64,000 bases of DNA from Antedon bifida (Eukaryota; Echinodermata; Crinoidea; Comatulida; Antedonidae): assembly GCA_963402885.1 (NCBI GenBank), contig OY727096.1, positions 26,517,820 through 26,581,819 of the forward strand, written 5' to 3'. The position numbers and the translations under genes were made by a program. The notes beneath the pieces were generated by a model that worked only from the letters and a program-made list of their open reading frames with translations, was not told the origin of the DNA and searched no databases. Positions 26,888 to 37,157 of this stretch are shown in pieces; position 1 is the first letter of the stretch; each line of letters begins with the position of its first letter.

Positions 26888-27130
26888 AATTGCGCGTCTC
26901 AACGTTAGTTCATGCAGTAGAGATTTGACCTGGCGTTACCTCGTGCGCTGTACTATGTTTCACATTTCAAACTTCGAACAAAATGGTTTGTTCTATTTGT
27001 ACTGTTGTCTGATTGGAAAGTTATTTGTATGCTATATTAGATTAAAATATTTAGCTTCTTGGAAAGACAGTAACATCATTAAAACAACCGTACAGTAAAT
27101 GTACCATATGGTACTTTAATTCAATTTATT

Positions 27131-27600
27131 TATTTCAAAGATGACTGGCAACATTTTGTCTGTATATATAAATCTTTAAAATAAAAGCAAGTAGTAAAAT
27201 CACTAATACTAAATAATTTAAACTGATCTTTTGATCAGTGTTTTCTTTTTTGGTGAGTCTTGTTTTTGCTGTTCCATCTATTTCACTGCTGTAAATGCTA
27301 TTAAAATGTCCTCTTATATTTATATAATATTTATAGCAAACTGGTCAGTACAGCAATAAACGACTTTGGACAATAATTTTTGTATGGTACATTAATAAAA
27401 TGAATTGATGTACAAGATAACTGGCAACAATTTGTCTGAATTATGCTTTACTAAAATAAATGTAAGCAACACGTAAAATAAAAAATTCAAATGACCTTCT
27501 GAATAGTGCTGCTTTCTTTTTTAGTGAATCTTGTTTTTGTTGTAAATGCTATTAAATTTCCTCTTATTTTTATATAGCATTCAAAGCAAACTTAGCCTAC
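27131..27600. repeat. Tandem duplication, two units of about 280 bp
   Basis: AAGATGACTGGCAACATTTT (near 27138) and AAGATAACTGGCAACAATTT (near 27416) begin two similar units. Both continue through TTTTTTGGTGAGTCTTG / TTTTTTAGTGAATCTTG, AAATGCTATTAAA and TCCTCTTAT.TTTATAT. Diverged by many substitutions; non-coding. Confidence 0.7.
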
Positions 27601-28164
27601 AATAATTACTTTGGTGGACAATAAAATTATTGTTAACTATAGGCCTAAATTTAATTCGTCACTATATTGCACGTTATATGCATTTAGTTGAAAATTAATT
27701 CGGGAGTGAGGGAACGACACAAGACGGCCCACCACATTCCTTCAGTAAGCATCGCCAGCGAAGAAAGCTAACAAATATGACCGTATGACTACAGTAGGCC
27801 TAGATAGAATTACATTTACGAATTCTTACTTCAACCATCATGGACCTATCAGTACATGCTTCAACAACGTGTGCAGTAAGTTTAAAGTCGCTGGCAGTGC
27901 GTTTTGTTGTATTGATCCGATCGTACTCTTTCACTAATCGATGCACACCAATATCGGTGAAATATAGCGCCTCCTGACTCAAGGGTCTAATTTGCATTTT
28001 TTCCTTCTTATTTTTATTATTCTATTTCTTGTTTGTGTGAGTAATTGCCGTTTATTTATTATACTTTAACTGACGATTGACGAACTGAGTACTTATTTCT
28101 TTAATATGACACACTTTGGAATATAGATGGCAGATATTAGTAACCCCATATACGAAGAAATGAA

Positions 28165-28585
28165 TATAGAACATAGTAGATAGTAGTCTGGGTTTCAGAA
28201 GGAGTTTTGACTATATATATATTTAGCAAAATGATAAATATGGTACATATGCACATATGGCGTTTCATATTTGAGCTTGTAAACTTGACAAACATCGAAA
28301 AGCCTTGAAAATAACTACAGACTTGTGGCAATTGTCTAAGTAAATAGATGCATGGATAACATAATAAGATCGATGGGTGGCTAAATTAATAGAAATAGAA
28401 TAACACATTAGGCAGCATGTTTAACTCACATGTTATGGGAAAAGACTTGTCCTAAGTCTGTGGGTATTGTCCATTTGAGTTAGTCCACCAGTCGGCATTT
28501 TTAATTTTGTCTGAAAACTGTTTTCGAGCTCAACTCAAATATTATACGTATGAAACGCCATATGTACCAAAATACTTAATTAATG
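28165..28585. repeat. Two inverted copies of the GGCGTTTCATA family
   Basis: A left copy (about 28175-28290) reads TAGTCTGGGTTTCAG, GGAGTTTTGAC and CACATATGGCGTTTCATA. A right copy (about 28505-28580) reads in the opposite sense, GAGCTCAACTCAAATATTA, ACGTATGAAACGCCATATG. Same family as the insertion at 49040. Confidence 0.6.
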
Positions 28586-28911
28586 TAGAGGTAACAACTG
28601 GACATTTCTGTTCTTTGGAACAGGAAAGGAACTAAGTTGAGCAAGCGTATTAACTTAATGTAATTACAGTATGGAAAAACTATTTTATAATAGGCTTACA
28701 ACCCTGAGATTGAACCCTAGACCCTGGGATTGGAATGCACCACGTTAACCACCAATCTCCATCTTGTATATTCTTCTTGTCTGATTCGTTGGCAAATATA
28801 TGTCAATTTGGCAAGCATATTGTCGTAGTTGCAATTCACCAAAAAAAAGAATATGTACAGCATTCATTTCGAAAAAATGGCCTGAGCTCCTGGACTCTAC
28901 AGCTCACTATT

Positions 28912-29045
28912 TCGGTCGTTTGGTCGGTCGGTCGGTCGATTGATCGGTTGGTCGGTCGGTCGGTCGGTTGGTCGGTCGGTTGGTCGGTAAACACTAACTT
29001 AAGCACGCGACTGCAGCCATGTATATGGCCTTGTTTATTGATATT
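28912..29045. repeat. (GGTCGG/GGTTGG)n-headed dispersed repeat
   Basis: About 75 bp of imperfect TCGG/TTGG units run into TAAACACTAACTTAAGCACG, CGACTGCAGCCATGTATATG and GCCTTG. The same block order occurs on the other strand at 43535-43655 and in diverged form at 34998-35085. A microsatellite attached to a conserved non-repetitive tail implies a transposed unit. The long frames across it are repeat artefacts. Confidence 0.8.
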
Positions 29046-30216
29046 ATAATATTCGACACCCTTATGGAATATATATATATATATAATAATAAATATAATT
29101 CCTTCGAGGGATCTCAAATGTTATAATATCCTCTTAAGCCGAAAATATATGTAGTCTGCTCCATTCAAAACGATTTTCATGCTTTTACGTGCGGTCATCG
29201 TGGTGCCAAAAAGCGACCACTCATTTTTACGACGGGCTACATGAATACACAGGTCAACATTTTTTGGTATGCTCACATGTTTTTCAATGAAAGTGTTGAT
29301 TACACAAATAATGCTGCGAAAATACACATTTTCAGTGACGTGGTAATACCACGGTTTATTTAAAATGCAAGAAATCTCTATAAATATTTTTAAAATGTAT
29401 ATAAAAGGGGCAAACTATCTGTTAAAATATATTCTGTAAACTTTTAGCATAGACATGTGATACACCACGGGAAGGCTGACAAATATTCAGGCATTAACAG
29501 ATATCTTGTAAAGATGAAACGAATTTGACTTTAAAGAACAACTTCACCAAGAACCAATTATTTTGACAACGTATTTAAAATGTACTTACGCGCGCGGGGA
29601 AATTGTAAATCTTGACTTGAAATTGTTCTGAAATCATAATGTAAGCCTACATCCCTAAAACGTTGTCAAAATATGGTTCTCGGTAAAGTTGTCCTTGAAG
29701 GAGGTTTAGCATTGAATACAATTATATCTTTTTATAAAATTTAAAAGCAAGCTTATGTAGTTTAACTGTCTAAAACTATTAGTATAAAATAGTATAAGTT
29801 CTGTAGGTTTATAGCAAGTTCTTTGTTGTCTTGCTTGCCGGTTATATTTCTTTAAATCATAGATGCTTATTTTGGTAATAACTTGTGGAAACTAAGTACT
29901 ACTATTTTATAGAATTTAAAGTTACAACAATATTAATCGTAAAACTGGGTATTAATTTAAGTTGCTCATTTAATCTGTGTTAATCATGTTCAAATGAAAT
30001 GATTCTTTAAATCTCTTGTCGACGTTTATTAAATGTTGCACTAACGACGATTGTTTGCCGACGAGACTGACGAGTCTGTCTTATCAATTGATTGATTGTC
30101 CATCAATCCATTAATGGATGCACCTCCTGTGAAAAATAAAAAAAAAGTTTCTCGTAAATAATTAATTGTCAAAGAACAAAAACTGTCAATGTAATCACAA
30201 GGAAAAACAAACAGTT

Positions 30217-30302
30217 AAGCTTGGTTCCCACTAGTGATAACGCAATACAGCACTTTGCGTCAATACGTCGTTGCGTTGCGTTCTAGTGGGAACCACGCTT
30301 TA
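30217..30302. repeat. Internally deleted GTGGTTCCCACTAG element
   Basis: Both ends are intact (AAGCTTGGTTCCCACTAG and CTAGTGGGAACCACGCTTTA) but only about 86 bp remains. The left half jumps directly to GATAACGCAATACAGCAC, losing the central segment of full copies. Confidence 0.85.
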
Positions 30303-30472
30303 GACGCCACAATTAATTATTAAAAGGTATTAATTATATTAATGGTATGGCTGTTTAAAAAAAATAGACGCCGTACGCGTTATAAATAATAAAGGTATTA
30401 GATATTAAAGGTATTACATAGCTAAGTGTTTAAAAAGAAAAACGGTATGGATGCTTTAACGAAACAACTCTC

Positions 30473-30893
30473 AAGCTTGGTTCCCACTAGCGACGCAACG
30501 TAACGCAAACTACGCAACGTAAGAAAGTGCCCTTCCAATCATTGTGTTTTCCCCCGCCTGCGTGAAATCAAACCTGCGATTTTTAAAGCACTGTTGCGTC
30601 GTCGGTTCCCACTTGTGATTACGCAATACATCACTTTGCGTCGATACGTCATTGCGTTACGTTGCGTTGCGTTCTAGTGGGAACCGCGCTTTAAGCGTGG
30701 TTCCTACTAGAACGCAACGCAGCCACGTATCGGTGCAAAGTGCTGTATTGCGTAATCACAAGTGTGAACCGACGACGCAATAGTGCTGCAAAAATCTCAG
30801 GTTTGATTTCACGCAGGCGGGGGCAAACACAATTATTAGAAGGGCATTTGCTTACGTTGCGTAGATTGCGTCGCTAGTGGGAACCACGCTTTA
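30473..30893. repeat. Two abutting GTGGTTCCCACTAG elements in opposite orientation
   Basis: The first copy ends CTAGTGGGAACCGCGCTTTA at about 30693 and the second starts AAGCGTGGTTCCTACTAG at the same point. The second copy has the interior reversed relative to the first, so this is a tail-to-tail pair sharing or abutting its target. Confidence 0.85.
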
Positions 30894-31451
30894 TAAACAG
30901 CAGTGTAAAATGTAATGCCGCAGTGCACTACCGTTTCATTGATGAGATGCCTACTCGTTTTGATTATACTAAATGTATTAGGCCGAGTTTTGAATGAATA
31001 TGCCAAGTATGTCATAATATTGCTTATTTTATCAAACGTATGCAATGATGTATCATCTTTGCGTATGGCCTAGATTGTTATAACTGTCTATCCAATAATC
31101 ATCTCATGTGGTGCCGTGAGCAAAGCCTAATTGACCATTCAATGTGAACTGGTTATTATAGGATAGTGTTTAATTTACTCTATTGGTAATCCTTGGCCAC
31201 ATGTGTTTAAAGACATTCGTATTTAATACGAAATGTATTTAAATGATTGGCAATGATTGAGGTTATGTTCTCCCGGGCAAACACTACTAAACATTCGCTA
31301 AAAAATTAACAGATCACAACGGCCTTAATTACAAATCGTTTACTAATGCGCTTCGTGTGTAATACTTCTGCACTGCCATATTCATGCACTAATATTTTGT
31401 GAAATAAAATTCGCGTAAAAAATAGTGCGATATGTTAGCGTCATGAGCGTG

Positions 31452-31655
31452 TAAAGCGTGGTTCCCACTAGAGCGCAACGCAGAGACGTATTGACGCAAA
31501 GTGATGTATTGCGTAATCACAAGTGGGAACCGACGACGCAACAGTGCTGCAGAAATCGCAGGTTTGATTTCACGCAGGCGGGGGAAAACACACTTATTGG
31601 AAGGGCATTTGCTTATGTTGCGTTAGGTTGCGTCGCAAGTGGGAACCAAGCTTTA
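31452..31655. repeat. GTGGTTCCCACTAG-family element
   Basis: Full-length copy with ends TAAAGCGTGGTTCCCACTAG and AAGTGGGAACCAAGCTTTA; flanks show TA or TAA on both sides. Interior as in the other copies. The 91-codon frame through it is not a gene. Confidence 0.85.
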
Positions 31656-31861
31656 GATTATATCTTGGTATCTTTAAATTTGCAGCCAAAGGCTGAAATG
31701 CTGCATTACAGTAAAATTACAATATTCAAATAAAATATTAAAATGACATAAAAAAGTTAAAATTTATGTATAAAAAACCATCGATTTCTCACTAATAAAA
31801 TTACAATATTATAATATAACAAATTACATTTAAATAAATAGTCGTACTACTATTAGCTTTT

Positions 31862-32073
31862 AAGCTTGGTTCCCACTATCGACGCAACGTAACACAACCT
31901 ACGCAACCTAAGAAAATGCCCTTCCAATAATTGTATTTGCCCCTGCCTGCGTGAAATCAAACCTGCGATGTTTGCAGCACTGTTGCGTCGTCGGTTCCCA
32001 CTTGTGATTACGCAATACACCACTTTGCGTCAATACGTCGTTGCGTTGCGTCGCTAGTGGGAACCACGCTTTA
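31862..32073. repeat. GTGGTTCCCACTAG-family element
   Basis: Full-length copy, ends TTAAGCTTGGTTCCCACTA and TAGTGGGAACCACGCTTTAA. The TTAA at both edges leaves the target duplication ambiguous (TA, TTA or TTAA). Confidence 0.85.
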
Positions 32074-32116
32074 AATGTACATCATCGGTCTAAAAACACG
32101 CGTACTGCATTATCAA

Positions 32117-33497
32117 CTATTTATAGCGCACTTTAATATATGCGTGTCTATTAACAAATTCACTGCAGGACTGTAGGTAGTATGTCCAACTGTGTTGCTG
32201 GCAGATGGGATATCAATTTTTTACAATATACAATACTTACTTTTTCCGAGCAAGCTGCCGCAAAGTCTGCGACATTGGTATCCAGAAAGGCTATGCATTA
32301 TGCAAAAACTAGTACAATGAGTATCCAAAAATTTATAAGCTGTAAGAAATGATAGTAATTCATGTTAACATAATATATTTATTATTTCATTATTTGCTGT
32401 GGGAGTAATCAGCGGTTTCGCTTTGCAATTGAAAATTGTATAAAAAAGACAAATAGTAAAGAAGTTGCTCGTTTGGTGTCTTGGAAACTCAGATTGCAAG
32501 ATCTAAGTTTTCTCCATTTTCAAGTTACTAGATTATTTCTACACACCCAAAATGTTGAAATCTGAGATCATTCGACATTTTACAACCCTCTTGATTTCAC
32601 ACATTTTCCAATTGATTAGCATTATTGGTTTCAATATGTTTCGTTTATAATGCGTTTGCATTGTAATAGTTAGAAAGCCACTCATACCTCAGCCTACTGT
32701 AAAATTCTCCTACATAAGATTTCTCCGGAAAATATATATATATTGGTGTGTAGGTGTGTTTGTGTGTGTGTCTTAATGCTGTGTGTGATTTAGGTTAATT
32801 TCACTACAAGCATGTGTATGCGATTTTAGTGTAAAGGTTATGTAACCAGTCTTTCAACTAACAATTTCAGTTGACTAACAAGAACAGGAACGGCAAAAAC
32901 AAACGGGTGAATTTGAAAAGAAATACTACGCCTATCAACAAACCTGTACATTAAATCAACTTATGTTTTAAAATTACAAATCACAAATTATAACTCTTCA
33001 ATGAAGTTTTTTGGACAAGTAGTTCTCGAGAATATACAATTGCAGTTTACTTGTTACTTTAAGACTGCTCGCCGGCTTTTTGAAAATGCTGTCCTATCTT
33101 TTAACACTAGCAGGTCTGAAAATAATACTAAAAAGTGGTCCAGAATTGGGACCGTTGTCCGGATTGCCTAAAAAATGTAATAGAATGGCCCTTGACCACA
33201 ACTCTATCTGTATTTTCATTTTGGTAAAGATATTGCAATAACTTTTTTAGTAATCCTGCTAACAAAGAGACAGACAGACAGACACGATCGGATCGATTAC
33301 ATATACCTCCTTGGCGGAGGTAAATTTTAGAGAATATACGATGAGTTATCAATAATAGGGAGCAGTATTTTCTATCGTATTTTCTGAGATAACTTATTCG
33401 GTATCCATTACCAAAATTAAAAATTAAACTTACCCGGAGTTAAGGTTGACATCCCCAAAACAAGAATTGCAACAAACATCAGATGTTTAGCCTCCAT
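32117..33497 (-). CDS. Possible small secreted peptide gene (three short exons, tentative)
   Basis: The best-supported piece is exon 33497-33434. It starts with ATG and encodes a typical signal peptide with core LMFVAILVLGM, and ends at donor GTAAGT. Two further pieces keep the frame: 32290-32241 (acceptor GCATAG, donor GTAAGT, encoding ..FLDTNVADFAAACSEK) and 32170-32117 (acceptor CCTACAG, encoding SCSEFVNRHAYIKVRYK then TAG). Together they would give a 55-residue secreted peptide. The family is not recognised. The 143-nt upstream piece up to 33640 shows no extra coding. The last intron would be only 70 nt, and a dispersed repeat (33130-33335) lies in the first, so this model is weak beyond the first exon. 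Confidence 0.25.
33130..33335. repeat. Dispersed repeat ending CCTCCTTGGCGGAGGTA
   Basis: AGTGGTCCAGAATTGGGACC leads through CTGCTAACAAAGAGACAGAC AG repeats to a palindromic end TACCTCCTTGGCGGAGGTA. This ending, next to an ACAGACAGAC run, is typical of a common invertebrate interspersed repeat. The minus frame across it is an artefact. Confidence 0.5.
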
Positions 33498-33807
33498 TTC
33501 AAGAAAGTAAACGTTGTGTTACGACTTTGTGTTACTATTTTGCAGCAGGAGAGTCCGGTGTTAGCTCTGTCTACGACTGATGTTCATGTATTTCAGTCGA
33601 CGTTTAAATATCATCATTGTATATGTCACGTGATTAGGTATGCTGCTAATGCATTCGTGACAAGATGTGTCACTTACAGAAGATACCCACAAGTGATGAT
33701 TAATAATATATAGGCAAATTACAGAGATGAAAAAAAACAGACACAATAAAAAAAACAATACAAAGTGAGAAAGAGTAAAGGCTACAATACAATCAAAATT
33801 TTACAAA

Positions 33808-34460
33808 TTATAAAATGTTGCAAAATAAAACAAAAGAAAAGGAAAAAGGAAAAATTATTTTTAAAATTGAAGAAATGAAAACAAAACAAGAAGAAAAAAA
33901 AGGGGAAAAGAGGGGAAATGGAAAGAAAAAAATGTGAAAAGAAAAATGAAAGAGAAAAAAAATTGACAAGAAATGAAAAAGAGAAACAAATGGACAGAAT
34001 GAAGAAAAAATAAAAGAAAAAAATAAAATAAAATAATTTAAAAATAGATAAAAAAGGTAAAAAAACAAAAAGATGAACAGAAGGAAGACAAAAAAAAGAA
34101 AAATGAAAAAGGGGGAAGAAAAAATAAAGAAAGGGGGAGAAAAAGAAAAAAAATATGGAAGAAAAGAAATATGGGGAAAATTAAAACATAAAAGATAAAA
34201 AATGAAAAAATAGATTAAAGAAAAAAAAAGAAAAAAAAAGGGGGAGGGGGAAGGAAGCGAGAAAAGGAAAGGAGAAAAAAAAGCGGCTTTACATTTTGTA
34301 CTTGAATGTTTGTAAGGAGAGGAGAGCAAGTCTAGGCCTAGGACTGTTCGTTTGTTGTTCACGGCCATCTTGCACCGTGAACCATAATGTCATGCTGTGT
34401 GGTACAATTGATTGCAGTGTATTGCCATGAATATTGACATTTTGAAGAGCAAAATGATAA
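33808..34460. repeat. 500-bp homopurine tract plus duplicated flank
   Basis: About 33825-34290 is almost only A and G on the plus strand (GAAAAAG-type units). It is followed by a unique-looking flank: TTTGTAAGGAGAGGAGAGCA, AGTCTAGGCCTAGGACTGTT, CATCTTGCACCGTGAACCAT. The same order, tract then flank, recurs at 38510-39350, so the two are copies of one duplicated segment. The 186-codon minus frame here is Phe/Ser/Leu low-complexity, not a protein. Confidence 0.8.
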
Positions 34461-34681
34461 TATTATCGTGAACATGGGCCACAATAGTTTCAAGTTATTA
34501 GTACAATAATTGATGTACACGTGCGATTCACTAAAATTACATATGAATAATAATATATACATCATAAAGTATAATATAAACTTTTTAGAATATAACTTTT
34601 AAGTTATAAAAATATATTATATATATATATATATAATTTGAAACGATAAAGATGAGGAAATCTGTGAGAATGAGAAAAAGT

Positions 34682-34753
34682 CGCCCCAACCGAGACTCGA
34701 ACTCGGACCGCCTGCTTGATATGCAGATGTCCTAACCATTAGACCACTGGGGC
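34682..34753 (-). tRNA. tRNA-like gene with ATC anticodon (possible tRNA-Asp or SINE head)
   Basis: Minus strand folds into a standard 72-nt cloverleaf. The acceptor GCCCCAG pairs with TTGGGGC. The D arm is GTCT..GGAC, the anticodon stem is TCTGC/GCAGG with loop ATATCAA, and the T arm CCGAG-TTCGAGT-CTCGG is perfect. The A box (TGGTCTAATGGTTAGG) and a B-box-like AGTTCGAGTCT are present. The loop puts ATC at the anticodon, nominally Asp. Position 34 A is odd because animal tRNA-Asp uses GTC. An inosine there could also misread Glu codons, so this may be a tRNA pseudogene or the head of a tRNA-derived SINE. Confidence 0.55.
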
Positions 34754-34994
34754 TTTCATGGTATTGTTCGAACTCGATTGGATAGCGACTCTTTAACATT
34801 CTCGGCGTGGTACGGCGGAACAGCACTAGTCCTCAGTTGTACGCACGCGCACCAGAGATCAAATTGATACGCCCTCATCTTACAGTATTTTTATTCACGA
34901 GGCGGGATCTCCGAAGAGATACTTTTATATATATAAACAAATCAGGCAAAGAACATTAATTCTAAACCGCCCGGTGATAGATAGATATATATAT

Positions 34995-35085
34995 ATATAG
35001 TCGGTCGGTCTGTCGGTCTGTCTGTCGGTCCGGTATCACTATGCGTTTTAGCACGCGACTTATGGCTGTTGGCCTTGTTTTAATA
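34995..35085. repeat. (GGTCTGTCGG)n-headed dispersed repeat, diverged copy
   Basis: GGTCGGTCTGTCGG units run into TAGCACGCGACTTATGGCTG TTGGCCTTG, a diverged version of the tail in 28912-29045 and 43535-43655. Confidence 0.6.
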
Positions 35086-35156
35086 TACATTTTAGTTACA
35101 AGTTTCTATTTGTCGTAATTTAGAAATTAGAAAAAAATTTTAACGTTTTTACTCAC

Positions 35157-35441
35157 CTTTTCGATGTAAAGAAATGCAGGCGTTTGAACTATCTTGACAG
35201 TAGCTGACGTATCCTGAGGTGTACGTCTACTGATTCGACAAACACGATCTTTCAGGCTATAGTTAACCGACCAGCAATACGTTTTCTTCGAACAGACTTG
35301 CAAACAACTTACACGACTGATATCCTTTAATTCATAACTCCAGCCTTCTAGAGTCTGACCAGGAACATTAGTATAGAATGTACCGATTGTACTGACGAAA
35401 AACGGCAGAAAAAAGACAACCAATATAGTAAGCCTGTGCAT
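35157..35441 (-). pseudogene. Orphan first exon of a PAN/Link gene
   Basis: Exon 35441-35157 is intact: ATG, 95 codons, donor GTGAGT. It encodes a signal peptide (core LTILVVFFLPFFVS) and a PAN/apple domain with cysteine pattern SCLQVC..YC..RVC and an ending LYIEK, nearly identical to exon 1 of the intact copy at 41.8 kb. The TATA-type promoter is also kept. No 25-nt second exon and no Link exon follow on the minus strand before the purine tract at 34.3 kb, so the rest of the gene has been lost or replaced. It could still be transcribed and read into its intron (..VSKNVKIFF then stop), giving a short PAN-only secreted protein. The ATG at residue 32 of the longer open frame is chosen by comparison with the intact copy. 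Confidence 0.7.
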
Positions 35442-35505
35442 TCTGACGTTTTGGGAAGTCTGCATCAAAGTTAGCCTCGAATGAGTTTCGAACTCTGTTG
35501 TATTA

Positions 35506-35517
35506 CATTTATAAACT
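35506..35517 (-). promoter_or_regulatory. TATA box of the orphan PAN exon
   Basis: Minus strand reads AGTTTATAAATG about 67 bases before the ATG. The same motif at the same distance precedes the copies at 41759 and 49102 (41814-41824 and 49219-49227), with conserved sequence between it and the start codon. Confidence 0.5.
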
Positions 35518-36117
35518 ATTAGGCTATTTTTCATCTAACGACAGGTAGAATGTTCCCTCCAATACCAACCATTAGTGAAAATAACTTAAACGTAAACCAA
35601 TCAATTTAATAGTGATATTTTTATAAATGTATACACATTTTGTGAGGATTCTTTACGGAATGATTATATAATAATAGAACAATAATATGTAGTTGTTATA
35701 GTTTTATAAGTTTTTGAATTCGTCAATAATGGATCTTCTCCAGGCTACCAATAATTGGTTAATATTTCGAACAATAACATAATAAAAAAAACAGTAGAGT
35801 AAGACCACTTAACAATTATTTTTACTATGCTATAATTGTTATGAACAAAAGTTATATTACAACAATTATCTATCATTTTAAATAGAGTAGTTTACTAAGC
35901 TTCTTTTGAAGACCTGTAATAATAAATTACAGTTGTTTACTTTGGGGTAAAACATCATCAGGATAATAGTAGGGTAGGAAGGAGAATATATGCCTGTTCA
36001 GCAACGGCATAAACTTTTTCTTTTTCGTTTGCTTCATTTTATTATGTTTGTTAGCCATAGTATTCACTAAGTGCACAAACACAATAAGCTTAACTAGGTA
36101 TGAGTACAATTTAAACG

Positions 36118-36416
36118 ATGATTGCCAAGCACGACGACGCTATGCAGTGATTGGCCGATTTAAAATGGTTGCCAGGCACGACGACGCTAGGCAGTGATTG
36201 GCCGATTTACAATCGTTTCCAGGCACGACGACGCTAGACAATGATTGGCTGGTTTAGAATGATTGCCAAGCATGACGACGCTAGGCAGTGATTGGCCGAT
36301 TTACAATCGTTTCCAGGCACGACGACGCTAGACAATGATTGGCTGGTTTAGAATGGTTGCCAAGCAAGACGACGCTAGGCATTGATTGGCCGATTTACAA
36401 TGGTAGCCAGGCACCT
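36118..36416. repeat. 47-bp minisatellite, six units, with a 94-bp higher-order pattern
   Basis: The word ACGACGACGC or its one-base variants recurs at 36131, 36178, 36225, 36272, 36319 and 36366, exactly every 47 bp. Units 3 and 5 share TCGTTTCCAGGC and GACAATGATTGGCTGG, while the others read GTTGCCAGGC/GATTGCCAAGC and GCAGTGATTGGCCGAT, so dimers are alternated. Each unit has an ATTGG (inverted CCAAT). No unique spacers, so not CRISPR-like. Confidence 0.95.
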
Positions 36417-36537
36417 TCAATACCAACCATTAGTGAAAATAAATGTGTAAACCAATCAATGTAATAGTATATAGTATATAAATGTATACACATTTTCTGA
36501 GGAAAATTATTTACAGAATGATTATATAATAATTCAT

Positions 36538-36800
36538 TCATTCAATCTTTTATTTCGGAAACTCTGGTCCATAGAAAGTAAATTACATATAAATGAAATA
36601 AATAAAATAAACAAAATTACTACTACTCATCTCAGGATGGCATTCCATCTGGAGAGCATCTTCGACTTAACTAAGACGTTGCTTATAATCGTTGAGATTA
36701 AAATATTTTTGCTTGCATTAAGTCTACACATCAGGCCATATATTGATATTCTTAACAATTCATAAAAAGAGGGAATTCTACATTATAATAATAATAATAA
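36538..36800 (-). mobile_element. LINE 3'-end relic
   Basis: The plus strand begins ATTCATTCAATCTTTTATTTC, a common LINE tail when inverted. On the minus strand a short frame reads ..IYGLMCRLNASKNILIS..VKSKMLSRWNAIL, resembling the C-terminus of non-LTR retrotransposon ORF2. It is short and unlinked to other domains. Confidence 0.45.
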
Positions 36801-37116
36801 TAGAACAATAACAATGTAGTTGCTATATAGTTTTGTAAGTTTTCGTGCGTCAATAATTAATCTGCTCCACGCTACCAATAATTTTGTAATATTTCAGACA
36901 ATAACATAATAACAAAAACAGTAAAGTAAGACCACTTAACAATTATTTTTACTATTCTATACTTTTTGTTATGAACAAAAGTTATATTACAACAATTATC
37001 TAATATTTTAAATAGAGTAGTTTATTAAGCTTCTTTTGAAGACCTGTAATAATAAATATCAGGTATATGATATATTATTTGTTTGCCTACATCAAACCTA
37101 ATGGTCTTAATATATT

Positions 37117-37118
37117 TT

Positions 37119-37154
<36 letters not shown>
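37117..37154. repeat. (TA)n microsatellite
   Basis: About 18 uninterrupted TA units. Simple repeat of no other note. Confidence 0.9.

Positions 37155-37157
<3 letters not shown>

Larger units (their letters stand above)
25610..33100. other. Intergenic region rich in TIR elements
   Basis: No gene could be built here. The contents are clustered GTGGTTCCCACTAG elements, a tandem duplication, a (GGTCGG)n-headed repeat and two inverted copies of the GGCGTTTCATA family, listed separately. A 65-codon minus frame at 27997-27800 ends in a plausible donor but has no recognisable homology. Otherwise the sequence is AT-rich and anonymous. Confidence 0.5.
35565..37065. repeat. Duplicated non-coding segment of the PAN/Link cluster
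   Basis: 35565-35935 and 36417-37065 share ATACCAACCATTAGTGAAAA, AACCAATCAAT.TAATAG, ACAAAAGTTATATTACAACA and AGCTTCTTTTGAAGACCTGT. The last word is a decayed version of the 25-nt second exon (TCTTTTGAAG..AGACCTGT on the plus strand), so both are remnants of the upstream part of gene copies. Further remnants lie at 41860-42260 and 43080-43260. The second copy is interrupted by a LINE piece at 36538-36800. Confidence 0.7.

Noticed and set aside
26189..27098. 104-132 codon frames on both strands
   Set aside because: They run through tandem GTGGTTCCCACTAG elements and recur wherever that element occurs (16314, 30836, 31458).
27800..27997. 65-codon minus frame ending at a plausible donor (GTAAGA)
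   Set aside because: The composition looks protein-like, but I recognise no family and find no convincing next exon at lower coordinates.
28735..29117. Two antiparallel 93-104 codon frames with VGRSVGWSV / PTDQPTDRP repeats
   Set aside because: Produced by the (GGTCGG)n microsatellite; not a protein.
33128..33352. 74-codon minus frame
   Set aside because: Lies within a dispersed repeat with an ACAGACAGAC run and palindromic CCTCC..GGAGG end.
33808..34368. 186-codon Phe/Ser/Leu-rich minus frame
   Set aside because: It is the translation of a homopurine tract read in reverse; composition is low-complexity and there are no domain features.
36118..36416. CRISPR-like regular array
   Set aside because: The whole 47-bp unit repeats with no unique spacers, in a eukaryotic genome; it is a minisatellite.
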